Positions 20,653 through 30,819 of a DNA stretch of 64,000 nucleotides are shown piece by piece (position 1 is the stretch's first letter; each line of letters begins with the position of its first letter). This stretch comes from Symsagittifera roscoffensis. Its lineage: Eukaryota > Xenacoelomorpha > Acoela > Convolutidae. The DNA is taken from contig NC_087065.1 in the NCBI RefSeq assembly GCF_963678635.1, positions 11,181,579 to 11,245,578 on the forward strand, written 5' to 3'. The position numbers and the translations under genes are program-made. The notes under the pieces are model-generated. The model made no database searches, was not told where the DNA came from, and saw nothing but the letters and a program-made list of their open reading frames with translations.

Positions 20653-21162
20653 CGAATGGCCGAAAAACGAGATGCAAAAAGAAACGAAATTAGAAGAATT
20701 TAGAAGTTTTAGAACTTCTAAACGACGAAAAAAGAAAAAAACAAAGGAGTGGTGAAGAAAAAGTTAAAACTCAGAATTGTTTTATATGTGTGAAAAAACT
20801 CAAGTGAGAAACCAAGCAACCAAGTTGTAATTGAAAACCGAAACATTTAGTTGAGTTTTGAAGTTGTGGCATTTATAAATTTGCACTTTGAATTTAGTTA
20901 AGTGGCTTTAGAGACACTTACTTACTATTTATTTAGGAAGGCTTGAGTGAAGGAGTATATTTAAATATTCCAGCCTGCATGACTGTTTTTAATCAGCTAG
21001 GAGAACTGTCACTTTGTGGTGACATGGAAGGCTTGGGTAATCTCTCGAAGAGGGAGATTGTTTCATTGTTCTTTCTAACCACAGAGTTTCTTAGTTTTAA
21101 TATTCAGGACAATAACAAGCAAGATTTCCGAAGGGAAGAAGCATAGTAGGATAATTTTAGCT
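20653..21162 (+). other. E1 3' untranslated region
   Basis: Non-coding and conserved with 22872-23380, 60230-60748 and 62456-62844 (reverse). It is purine-rich at 20660-20770. Two purine runs (gaagagggaga near 21049, gaagggaagaag near 21130) are candidate polypurine tracts. I cannot tell which one primes plus-strand synthesis. Confidence 0.6.
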
Positions 21163-21195
21163 TGTTGGTTGGCAGGATCGTCCTGCAAACCAACA
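21163..21195 (+). repeat. inverted repeat (hairpin) at the LTR edge
   Basis: Arms of 15 nt (21163-21177 and 21181-21195) pair with one mismatch around a 3-nt loop. Less perfect versions exist at about 22840-22871 and 60197-60229, so the structure is a family feature. Confidence 0.7.
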
Positions 21196-22086
21196 TCTTT
21201 TAAGTCTAGGAGAAAAAGTTTTATTCAGGACATTGACATTGGAAGTCGCAAAATATTTTTTTATCTTAGGTCATATCCTCAATGTGCAGATTAATGAAAG
21301 AATTTGAAGGCTATAGTGATGTAGTATGATGCCATTTATATTCTGCAGTGAGTCGATTTGACGTGGATAAAAGTAATTTCGTGCATTTTGTAAATTCTGT
21401 TCGATGACACTGTACCAATTTTACGAACATTGCGAGATTCAATGGGGACATTGACCGGGCTGTCCGAGGAGTATTTGACATACGACCAGAATGGACAAAA
21501 CTGCAGATTGGATGGATTCGAAATTTTAGCAGCTAACCTTCCGAATTGACGATTTTAAGAGATTAACAACGTTATTGGGACGATTAGTCAAACGGTGAAG
21601 GTCAAGATATTCCAGGGACTCGGGACTGAAATTCTTATCGACTTCTTTAAATTTTAGCTTCCCTGTCATGTCCTGATTTGAGTTTATTTAACATCTGAGT
21701 TCATTCTACTAAGATGAGAAGCTAGGAGTTGGGGGAAAGGGTTGATCCATCTTCGATGGAGATGATGATTTTTATCTACTGAACAAAAACAATAATAATT
21801 CAATAAATAGTAGTAGCCCTGTTTTTAGGAGTGACCTCGTGGTCTGGGGATACTGAGACCCAGCCATGAGCTCACTATTTCTGCATGTAATTAAGTTAAT
21901 TTGAGTGTTTTGACCGAAGCCGAAAGCAGTAACGTTTTTTGTCGACCCGATGTTAGAAAGACCACCGAAAGTAAAGGCTTGGTAGAGACGGTTAAAAGCA
22001 TGTAAAGCTCTGTTTAGACGTTAGCTAGTCGTCTTAGGACTTAGTTTTATTTTCCGTCGATATGTATCTTCCGGGTGAATGTTGCA
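21163..22086 (+). repeat. E1 3' LTR (left end inferred)
   Basis: The right part, 21423-22086, matches 1-671. The left end is inferred at TGTTGG (21163), which with ...TGTTGCA at 22086 gives TG...CA ends and a length near 924 bp. It ends abruptly against the inverted LTR of element B at 22087. Because the 5' LTR start lies outside the window, the left boundary is uncertain. Confidence 0.75.
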
Positions 22087-22871
22087 AGTCTTGGGCCCGA
22101 GACCCCTCCGAATTCTGGAATCTGGGAAAATAGCACTCCTATTTCTTTCCGGAAGGCTGGACACGCCGTCCCAACACCCCTCCCGGTTCTTGTGAACTTC
22201 TCGGTAACGGTTGTAGCGGCACAATCTTTGCAACTCGGAGTGGTTTCTAATAATTTCCAGTTATTATTTCAGTCTGTCGCTGTTTTCTCGTAGTTGTTTT
22301 CACTGCCACTATTGTTGTTCTCTTTCGGCGTTTCAGTGTGTGCGAAATACAAAAAGGTTACGTGTCGTTCACGCCCAACTCAAAATTTTAGAAGTTAGCT
22401 TGTCAGTTAAAACTAATCCTTCCCGATTTGTCTAATTGTTCATATAACGTCGCTAATCAGTTAAAAACATCAATCTTCCAGGTTAGATGTTCTTTTTCTG
22501 GTCGATACAAATTCAAATGCAAAACTGCATTTTCGTACATTCTGGTCAAATGTCACATACTTCCCTGACAGTCCGGTCAATGTCCTCATTGAATCTCGTA
22601 GTCTTCATCAAAATGGTACAGTGCCAACGAACAGAATTTACAAAAAGCACGAAATCACTTTTTTCCCTCTCATATCAACTCACTGCAGAATATAAATGGC
22701 ATCATACCACACTACTACAGCCTTCCAAATTCTTTCACTGATCTGCACTTTCGAGGATACGACTTAAGATAAAATATTTATTCTGACTTCTAATGTCAAT
22801 ACCCTGATTTAAAACTTTTTCTCTTAGGTTTTAAAAGGTGTTAATTTGCAGGACAGTCTTGCCAACCAACA
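22087..22871 (-). repeat. B 3' LTR, truncated at the E1 junction
   Basis: Inverted match to the LTRs at 58998-60229 and 21163-22086, more diverged than those two are from each other. It includes the roughly 290-bp segment (22096-22310) that E1's LTRs lack. The distal part of the LTR, about 450 bp expected to its end, is missing because E1 begins at 22086. This is what would be seen if E1 had inserted into B's LTR. Confidence 0.8.
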
Positions 22872-23380
22872 AGCCAAAATTATCCTACTATGCTTCTTCC
22901 TTTCGGAAATTTAGTTGTTGTTGGTCCTAAAAACTGAAATTAGGGAATTTTATGGTTAGAAGGAACAATGAAATAATCTCCCTCTTCAAGAGATTACCCA
23001 AGCCCTTCATGCCACCACAAAGAGATCAGTCGTCTTAGTTGATTAAAAACAATAATGTAGGCTGGAATATTTAATATACTCTTCATTCAAGCCATTCTAA
23101 ACAAATATTAAGTGTCTCTAAAGCCACTAACTAAAATCATAATGCAAGTTTCTAAATGCAACAAGTTCTTCAGTCTTCAAGACTCAACTAAATGTTTTCT
23201 TTTCAGTTTCAATTGCAAACTTAGTTGCTTTGTTTCTCATTTGAGGTTTTGTCACATACAAAACAATTCTGAGTTTTAACATCTCTTTTTTCGTCGCTTC
23301 TTTGTTTGTCGTTTAGAAGCTCTAAATTTCTAAATTCTTCTAATTTTCTTTCTTTTTGCATCTTGTTTTTCGGCCATTTG
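22872..23380 (-). other. B 3' untranslated region
   Basis: Inverted match to 20653-21162. It contains the same candidate polypurine tracts. No coding potential is seen apart from a decayed read-through of the tail frame (23421-23221). Confidence 0.65.
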
Positions 23381-24331
23381 TCATTGTTCCATCTCCCCCT
23401 CCTGCGACATTGAATCCGCACTTTCAGTCTCTGTGTCTTGCAACACGTCGGTGACTATTCTGACGCTGTTGGAAGCAGTCCTTCAACACTTTTCCTCTTC
23501 TACTCTTTGTTTACAACAAGGTAGATGATCAACGTTAGATTCTCTGTTTCGGCAGAAGCTGTTGTGGAGGCACAACGTCACGTTTCTCTCCAAGTCTTCC
23601 TTCAACATCTCTTCTTTTTCCCTTCCGTCACATTCACTTGTTCTAGAAGTTATCTTCACTGATGTGGTTACTGTATTCCGATGAGTTACAAAAGCTCGCT
23701 TGAAAGCTCCTGGTCCAATGTCCAGCTGATACGCACTTTACACTCTGCTGTGCTTCGACATATGCTTCATGGGATACTCGTACAACCATGCAGTCATGTT
23801 GGCTCTGAACCAAGGCATCAGTCGTCTTCTGGCCCATATCTTTTTCTCTTCCATCGGAATGTTCAAGATTTTGCACATTGTCTCAAAAATATCTAATTCT
23901 TATAGACAATTTTATAGACAATTCCTGTAACTGTTCTCTCGTCGGCGCCTCCTGTCTATTGTTCTCCTTTACATGAGCTTCCAGCCATCGTATCGCCACC
24001 ATAACTCCTACTATCACTATCGTTATGGGCTGTGATAAATCTGGTAAACCCATGGAGAGCAGCTCTCAACAGTCCCAGATCAACACCAGATTACTACGCC
24101 CGGGGTACCACAATGTTTGAGCAGACAATGGCAGATGAACTCATCATGTGTTGACATGATGCTCCTCCAGTTACGTTTTCCCGAAATTTCCAGTAGTGGT
24201 TCCACTTCCATCATACCTCGGTGGACTTCATCATTCTCATATACTGTATTGTAATCCGTGTTTGTTGATCCTTTCTGCTTTTGTCTCTCAAAGTCACTGA
24301 AGATCCCACTGGCGCATCCCATGAACTTCTT
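23381..24331 (-). pseudogene. accessory polyprotein C-terminus: membrane segment and tail (broken)
   Basis: Continues the accessory frame after TGA 24332. It has the sequence CASGIFSDFERQKQ, then near 24040-24000 a hydrophobic run (ITIVIVGVMVAIRWL) with flanking charges, the form of a single membrane-spanning segment, and then the basic, Cys-containing tail. Several stops and frameshifts separate these pieces. C (62845-64000) has a cleaner version. The position at the 3' end of a retroelement and a C-terminal membrane anchor recall an envelope gene, but I see no recognisable fusion-protein signature, so this stays unassigned. Confidence 0.55.
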
Positions 24332-25336
24332 TCACAGTATCGATTCTAATTCCTCTTTGGTCCTCTCCGGAACTGCTGAGAACATTTTGCACAGTGACTC
24401 GTAATATTTTTCTGACATTCTCACTAGTCTTACGCATTTTGGCACTGAGAAGGCTTGATCCACGATCGTTCTCGTACTTTTCACATCCATCGCTACGAAA
24501 TGCACTAGGTATCTGCTCTTGCACATTGGAGCTAATGTCGATCCCATGAAATATACCGCTTCCGACGGTCTACGATAAGTTTCACTATGTCGGATGTTCA
24601 TTTCTGCCTCGATCGCTTCTCTCCACCTTCCAATATACTTCTGCTCGGCTTGCAACACTCCCGGAAACACTTCTGCACTGATGATCGGAATCATCTCATG
24701 TTTTTGTTCTAGATTCAACAGTGACTCTAAAGAACCAAACATGCCGTAGAATCCCTGTGCAGTCACTAGATTCACCTCGGTTCCTCCATGGAAATCTGCA
24801 ATCAACTCCGTTTCCGTTCTTGCTTTCATCACAATGTTCCCAAGCAATATCTTCAATTGCTTGTGTTGTTTCTCCAGGTCCCTTACGCAATCCAGACCTC
24901 CACAGATGAGACCTTCCAGTCCACAGACTTCTGCCAGACAGCTACCAGGTTTGAACCAGTCCTCTGGTCCCCAGCCAGGCAACTCTACTTTGTCTTCTCC
25001 GTTGCTCTTAGAGGCTGTCGTCATCAGATTATAGATGATGTTAAGGTCGCGCAGGTTACAGTCTGCATTGAATTCCCTCTGCACGTCTTGTGTCGCACGT
25101 AGTATTGAATCAGCTATGGTACTAGGACACCATGATGATTTCATCAGTTCCCATACCACCATTAAGCTCGTTCTCAGTAGTTCGTCCGAGAATCCCAATC
25201 CAAACTCCACTCGGTTGTCAGATTTTGGCACGGAAGGTGCAGTCACCTTTTCCTCCAAGACTAGTCCCAGCTTCATCTGCTGATTAGCAGCGCTTCTTAT
25301 CGTTGCAATTCTTGACGTCCAGAATCTCAGCAACAC
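24332..25336 (-). pseudogene. accessory segment 5, left copy
   Basis: Same as 29287-30291 apart from a few substitutions. The apparent start codon is GTG, and the frame is continuous upstream with segment 4 except for a TAA at 25346, so this is an internal part of a longer protein. It is helical, with clustered Cys (GSCLAEVCGLEGLICGGLDC) followed by a heptad-like stretch. It ends at a TGA where C has a Gly codon. The function is unknown. Confidence 0.6.
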
Positions 25337-25345
25337 TGCTTGCTC

Positions 25346-25852
25346 TTAATCAAAGAAGCAATCGCGTATGTCTTCATTTAGGAATGGGTTGTACGCCATC
25401 CCTATGATTCCGGATACGTAACAGTATGATTTCTTCCTGATCGGTCCACAGCATTCACTGGATTTTGGCAGTGCTCCCATGGATTCCTTAGTGAGCCTCA
25501 GCTCCTTGTTTGAGAACCTCCTGATTTCGTCTATTTTCTTCATTGGTTCTAGTTCCACGGGTTGTTTCATACTTACTCGCATTGGTTTGCTCTGATGTAT
25601 GTCCAAAAGTGGTAGCAAGAGCTAGGCTTTCGCTCGTTCATCGCCTTCTCTTAGCATCTTGTTCAATGCTGGCACTGAAATTTGTTCTATCATAAACCGA
25701 ATGAAACACAGAGCATCTCTCCGCTTCGCGCACGCTTTTGCTGCTCCTTCTTGGGTTATCAGATCTCTCACACTCGTCATCAAGAACATCTTTTCTACCT
25801 TCGATCTTTTCCTTGTTTCCGAATCATATTCGCCGCGAGTCAGTCCAATCAT
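25346..25852 (-). pseudogene. accessory segment 4, left copy
   Basis: Two blocks in one frame separated by a TAG at 25622. It matches 30301-30786 but carries 21 additional bases near 25365. It includes SSECCGPIRKKSYCYVSG, a Cys pair next to a moderately hydrophobic stretch. No domain is recognised. Confidence 0.5.
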
Positions 25853-25885
25853 GCACCAAGCGAACCTCAGTTGTAGCTCTGTTCT

Positions 25886-27772
25886 CTAACAAGGTATTGC
25901 TATCAGAGCGTGTATCTTCGGAGTGGTTCTCATTTCTTCTTCGTCGTATCGTAACACTACCGCTCTCCATGGAAGACTCACCAACTGCTCGATCATTTCC
26001 GCGTGCATTTCAGAGAATACCATAGTCCCGTATGCCTTCTGCCTCAGGATGGTGCCTTGCATCATCGTCTCCAAATAACCTTTAATGACACTTTTCTCTT
26101 CCAGAGCCATTAAGTGTCCTCTGGCTGAATTTCTGTACTCTAACATCTCCATGTATCCACCGGCGGGTTCATCAATCGATACAGTTTCCGACACTGTCAG
26201 TCGGTTATATTCCAGTGAGACTAGCTCTCCTACGACGCTTCCCTTTCCGTGATTCATGGGAGACGGTTTGAAGTCTTTAAGGGTACTCTCTCCACATTGG
26301 CTGAGTATCTCCATTTCTAACGTCGCTCCAGTCAGAGTGCGGTCACTCTTCTTGGTTTTGTAACTGGCTGATTTTATTCCTGCAATGAGAATGGGTGGCA
26401 CCATCGCTACGTCAGTCAATATCCTGTCTGTGCCAGGCAATCGATCATCACCCTGTCCCAAATCCATAGCTTCTTCGACGCGTTTTCTTCTAGCTGAGTT
26501 GACAGTTTTCATCGAGATTTCGGAATCCACCTTCGTATTTCCCGTTTTCCTCATTGTCAGCTTGCTGCCCAGTTTCATCTTTGTTCCATTATTTCTGTCA
26601 ATCACCATTTTTGATCGCATCGTTCCCTTCCGGGTTCTTGACAGATATACCACTTCTCCTTTGTCTTCTTGCGGCGATATTTTGTTAGAATTGTTTGCCT
26701 CACTTTCGTCAGTGGCCGAGTCGAGCAACAACACGCTCAATCTCCTTTCACACTCGTCGAATTTGTCGAGGACTTCCCGCATTAGTGGTCGGTTGAGACT
26801 TAGTTTCGAAATAGACTGGGTTCCGTAGCTCTGAACTACCGTCCAGACCTCTTCCATTAAGGCCACTCTGTCCATTCTGCATCCCGTCCTGATTTCATGG
26901 TCTCTATGATGGGCCTCCAACTCTTCTTCGGGCAACGTTCCCAAGAAAGGTACTCTGGCAGTGCCTTCTATTCTTCTTCTCCTTGGTGATTCCATCAAGA
27001 GTTTCTGCTCGGTATTTTTAGAATTGCTCGGAGAGCTGCTCTCCGGCAAGTTCCAGTTCGCTCCCATGAAGGCCGACGGGGGTTCCAGCGTGGAAGTTCC
27101 CTCGTTTGCCGGCTCAGTCGTCGCTTCCAACGTGTCCATGCCGTTTTCAAAATCGCTGAGGAAATTAAAGTCTAGGCTGGATATCCCTCCTGTCGAAGCC
27201 TTATCGTCTTCTTTCTCGGCTTGATCGGGATCCTGTTGCATAGGTTCTTCCGATCGACGGCTTGCTCCCTGCCCATCGTCTCGTCCTGGGTTTTTTCCTG
27301 AATTTGAGGGCCCTTGCTTTTCACTTCTTGCTCCATCAGGAAATTTTGTTACAGCTAGTCTGCCAGCCGACTGATCTTCCTCCTCTCCAAGAACTACTTT
27401 GATCTCTTCATAGCCATAGGTTGCTAGCATGGTTCTAGTCTGAAGCGTTCCTCCCACCGTTAACTCTGGTTTTACACTCGTTAGGATTATGGAGGCTTCT
27501 GGTATGTCAGCCTTGCCTCTCATCATCATAGGCGCTAGATCCAGTTTCGCCCATTCCTCGTCAAACCTCCCAGGCTTCAGAGTCGCTGCATTGCTCATTC
27601 GTCTCCTCGTTGCTTCATCCGTGTAAGCAAACTGCGTATACTGCAGCACTGCGGCATTTCTGATCACAAAACACGGGTCCATCGTTTCTGAGAATTTCGC
27701 CATCCTCCTTTCATTAGTCTCAAAAGCTCTCAACCTAGGAGTTTGCACTGCGGAGACTGCTCCGAGCAACAT
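25886..27772 (-). CDS. accessory segment 3 (628 codons), left copy
   Basis: Nearly identical to 30820-32706 and open throughout. Residues 1-130 look ordered, 140-280 are low-complexity and polar, and 290-350 contain a helical block. A basic, polar region follows, and the last 120 residues look ordered again. It ends at TAA 25886, beyond which the same frame resumes in segment 4. I recognise no family. That the frame stays open over 1.9 kb in both units, with so much disordered-type sequence, supports real past coding. Confidence 0.7.
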   Translation of the reverse strand: MLLGAVSAVQTPRLRAFETNERRMAKFSETMDPCFVIRNAAVLQYTQFAYTDEATRRRMSNAATLKPGRFDEEWAKLDLAPMMMRGKADIPEASIILTSVKPELTVGGTLQTRTMLATYGYEEIKVVLGEEEDQSAGRLAVTKFPDGARSEKQGPSNSGKNPGRDDGQGASRRSEEPMQQDPDQAEKEDDKASTGGISSLDFNFLSDFENGMDTLEATTEPANEGTSTLEPPSAFMGANWNLPESSSPSNSKNTEQKLLMESPRRRRIEGTARVPFLGTLPEEELEAHHRDHEIRTGCRMDRVALMEEVWTVVQSYGTQSISKLSLNRPLMREVLDKFDECERRLSVLLLDSATDESEANNSNKISPQEDKGEVVYLSRTRKGTMRSKMVIDRNNGTKMKLGSKLTMRKTGNTKVDSEISMKTVNSARRKRVEEAMDLGQGDDRLPGTDRILTDVAMVPPILIAGIKSASYKTKKSDRTLTGATLEMEILSQCGESTLKDFKPSPMNHGKGSVVGELVSLEYNRLTVSETVSIDEPAGGYMEMLEYRNSARGHLMALEEKSVIKGYLETMMQGTILRQKAYGTMVFSEMHAEMIEQLVSLPWRAVVLRYDEEEMRTTPKIHALIAIPC

Positions 27773-29164
27773 GCTTCTTATCAGAGGGAATTCAGGGATT
27801 TCCTCCGGCAGTTTCTTGTAATCACCCCCAGCCTTTCGTCTCTTCTCTCACCTTATGGTACGCTGCAGTCAGTCGAGGAATTCTTGTGACCTCGCCGTTT
27901 GTTTTGTCATAGGGTCTCAGATTCCAGAGCTTAGGGAATACTTCAAGTGATCGTCAAAGTTAATGACCGTCATCTCTGGCTCCGATATCTTTGCAAACAA
28001 TAGGTCTTTTCTCATGAGCTCTCGCAGTACATGCTGCTCACAGCAATTCAGCGCACTTTCGTCCACTGCTGATATGAGGTTCAGGTGCAGCACCGACCTC
28101 CTGTATGCTTCCAACAGTAACATCAGGGAACGCAAACGTGACTGCAGGTCCATATGTGCTTGTCACGAACTCCGTGGCTCCTCCGACCAATGCTAAGGGA
28201 TCGGTCCTCATTGCTAAGCTCAGATTAGTTAGCAGGGGCATGCCCCAATATGACGTCGCACATCTTCCTCCCACTGAATCGTTTCGTCCTCTCCTGTTCC
28301 AAAGCGATTCTGCTGCAGAAGGTACTGGATAAGAGTATGTCGCAAATCTCTTATCTTATTCCAGGAATCCGTGGACCGCTTCACATCGAATTTCCTCACG
28401 TTATCTCTCATCTGCTCCGGATAGCTTGGCAAATTCATCAATCATCCCAAGTTTGCTTGCTTTATCGCAAACAACTTTAGAAGTCCGTCTAATCGCAAAA
28501 TCTGCACTCCTTTGATGAGCAGTATCAATGGTCCTCTCACGAAGTTCTCTGATCCAAACGTCACGAACAGGGCTAGTAATTCAACGATCGATACTTCTAC
28601 GACTGCTTGGAGGAATTCTTTTATCAGATATCGAGAAAACGAGGGTAAATTTTCGGCTCCTAACCCTTCCAGCATGCTGTCAGTCCGATCAAAGCCTTAT
28701 TCTCCCTTCACCTTCTGTGTCCCGAAGGCTTCCAGGGTAACTTGGCACACTTTGTATACGAATTCGGTTGATTTTTCTACAGCCTTTTCGGCCAGGTTTA
28801 CCTCCTTCGCTAGGTAGGCATGGATTTTCTGATCATCACTAGGCCTCGCTCGAAAGCATCCGCGCCCAATGCTGCCACTCGAGGGGTCAAGTGCAGTCAC
28901 TGGTTAGCCTCTGGTTTCGTTCTCAAAACCATCGCTTCCCAGCGATCTCTGGTTTCCTTGGAATTTTTCCTTCTCTCTCCTTCCTCCTTTACTTCCATTC
29001 CTCGAAACCATAAATCATTTGACATCGCTACGATTACTCGATGGTCATCGTCAATTCCTGGCTTCAGTTTGAGTTGTTGACTGAAGTTGGACAGTTCCAA
29101 CCCCAGTACTTCGTCTAACACTAACATTTGTAGTGAATGGTTCTTAAATCCTCGCATCGCATTC
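27773..29164 (-). pseudogene. accessory segments 1-2, left copy (fragmented)
   Basis: Copy of 32707-34097. It is broken into short frames: 28900-28697, 28675-28442, 28441-28229, 28274-28038 and 28153-27917. One more base near 28120 than in the right unit splits a frame that is continuous at 33207-32851. It is hydrophobic around 28640-28470. The start is cut by the duplication junction (GFKNHSLQ preceded by a foreign NDEVHRG). Confidence 0.55.
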
Positions 29165-29286
29165 TTAAATCCTCGGTGGACTTCATCATTCTCATATACT
29201 GTATTGTAATCCGTGTTTGTTGATCCTTTCTGCTTTTGTCTCTCAAAGTCACTGAAGATCCCACTGGCGCATCCCATGAACTTCTT

Positions 29287-30291
29287 TCACAGTATCGATT
29301 CTAATTCCTCTTTGGTCCTCTCCGGAACTGCTGAGAACATTTTGCACAGTGACTCGTAATATTTTTCTGACATTCTCGCTAGTCTTACGCATTTTGGCAC
29401 TGAGAAGGCTTGATCCACGATCGTTCTCGTACTTTTCACATCCATCGCTACGAAATGCACTAGGTATCTGCTCTTGCACATTGGAGCTAATGTCGATCCC
29501 ATGAAATATACCGCTTCCGACGGTCTACGATAAGTTTCACTATGTCGGATGTTCATTTCTGCCTCGATCGCTTCTCTCCACCTTCCAATATACTTCTGCT
29601 CGGCTTGCAACACTCCCGGAAACACTTCTGCACTGATGATCGGAATCATCTCATGTTTTTGTTCTAGATTCAACAGTGACTCTAAAGAACCAAACATGCC
29701 GTAGAATCCCTGTGCAGTCACTAGATTCACCTCGGTTCCTCCATGGAAATCTGCAATCAACTCCGTTTCCGTTCTTGCTTTCATCACAATGTTCCCAAGC
29801 AATATCTTCAATTGCTTGTGTTGTTTCTCCAGGTCCCTTACGCAATCCAGACCTCCACAGATGAGACCTTCCAGTCCACAGACTTCTGCCAGACAGCTAC
29901 CAGGTTTGAACCAGTCCTCTGGTCCCCAGCCAGGCAACTCTACTTTGTCTTCTCCGTTGCTCTTAGAGGCTGTCGTCATCAGATTATAGATGATGTTAAG
30001 GTCGCGCAGGTTACAGTCTGCATTGAATTCCCTCTGCACGCCTTGTGTCGCACGTAGTATTGAATCAGCTATGGTACTAGGACACCATGATGATTTCATC
30101 AGTTCCCATACCACCATTAAGCTCGTTCTCAGTAGTTCGTCCGAGAATCCCAATCCAAACTCCACTCGGTTGTCAGATTTTGGCACGGAAGGTGCAGTCA
30201 CCTTTTCCTCCAAGACTAGTCCCAGCTTCATCTGCTGATTAGCAGCGCTTCTTATCGTTGCAATTCTTGACGTCCAGAATCTCAGCAACAC
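29287..30291 (-). pseudogene. accessory segment 5, right copy (334 codons)
   Basis: Starts at an internal GTG; the frame runs on upstream beyond TAA 30301. It has a Cys cluster around residues 118-133, then a helical stretch with leucines at heptad-like spacing (LEKQHKQLKILLGNIV), then GFYGMFGSLESLLNL. In copy C the corresponding C-terminal part (63966-63700) passes without a stop towards the membrane segment. A heptad region and Cys cluster ahead of a membrane anchor would suit a surface glycoprotein, but this is only an impression. No signal peptide could be placed. Confidence 0.6.
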
Positions 30292-30300
30292 TGCTTGCTC

Positions 30301-30786
30301 TTAATCAAAGAAGCAATCAAAGTTGTACGCCATCCCTATGATTCCGGATACGTAACAGTATGATTTCTTCCTGATCGGTCCACAGCATTCACTGGATTTT
30401 GGCAGTGCTCCCATGGATTCCTTAGTGAGCCTCAGCTCCTTGTTTGAGAACCTCCTGATTTCGTCTATTTTCTTCATTGGTTCTAGTTCCACGGGTTGTT
30501 TCATACTTACTCGCATTGGTTTGCTCTGATGTATGTCCAAAAGTGGTAGCAAGAGCTAGGCTTTCGCTCGTTCATCGCCTTCTCTTAGCATCTTGTTCAA
30601 TGCTGGCACTGAAATTTGTTCTATCATAAACCGAATGAAACACAGAGCATCTCTCCGCTTCGCGCACGCTTTTGCTGCTCCTTCTTGGGTTATCAGATCT
30701 CTCACACTCGTCATCAAGAACATCTTTTCTACCTTCGATCTTTTCCTTGTTTCCGAATCATATTCGCCGCGAGTCAGTCCAATCAT
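30301..30786 (-). pseudogene. accessory segment 4, right copy
   Basis: Two blocks (30786-30556 and 30552-30301) in the same frame as segments 3 and 5, separated by TAG 30556 and ending at TAA 30301. The first block is basic and helical; the second has SECCGPIRKKSYCYVSG. No known domain is seen. Confidence 0.5.
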
Positions 30787-30819
30787 GCACCAAGCGAACC
30801 TCAGTTGTAGCTCTGTTCT

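Larger units (their letters stand above)
1..22086 (+). mobile_element. E1: giant Ty3/gypsy-type LTR retroelement, + strand
   Basis: Positions 1-671 recur at about 21423-22086, so the stretch is bounded by LTRs; the window begins inside the 5' LTR. I count about 20 substitutions and one 7-bp indel between the two LTR segments (roughly 3%), so the insertion is not very recent. The interior encodes Gag, protease, RT, RNase H, integrase, a macrodomain-like domain and an SGNH hydrolase in one orientation. Stops, frameshifts, a tandem duplication and a large deletion near 20088 make it defective. Confidence 0.93.
24216..29164 (-). repeat. B tandem duplication, left unit (about 4.95 kb)
   Basis: Pairs with 29171-34097. 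The offset is 4955 near the left end, 4934 beyond a 21-bp indel near 25365, and 4933 further right. Only scattered single-base differences are seen. The four main in-frame stops are common to both units and so predate the duplication. Confidence 0.95.

Noticed and set aside
25035-27224. Several + strand ORFs of 80-150 codons opposite the accessory frame
   Set aside because: They are antisense, have Ser/Leu/Phe-rich composition typical of shadows, and do not correspond to any domain.
23381-30291. Phlebovirus-like Gc or other known envelope class
   Set aside because: No recognisable fusion-protein signature or cysteine pattern; only a membrane segment and position support an envelope idea.
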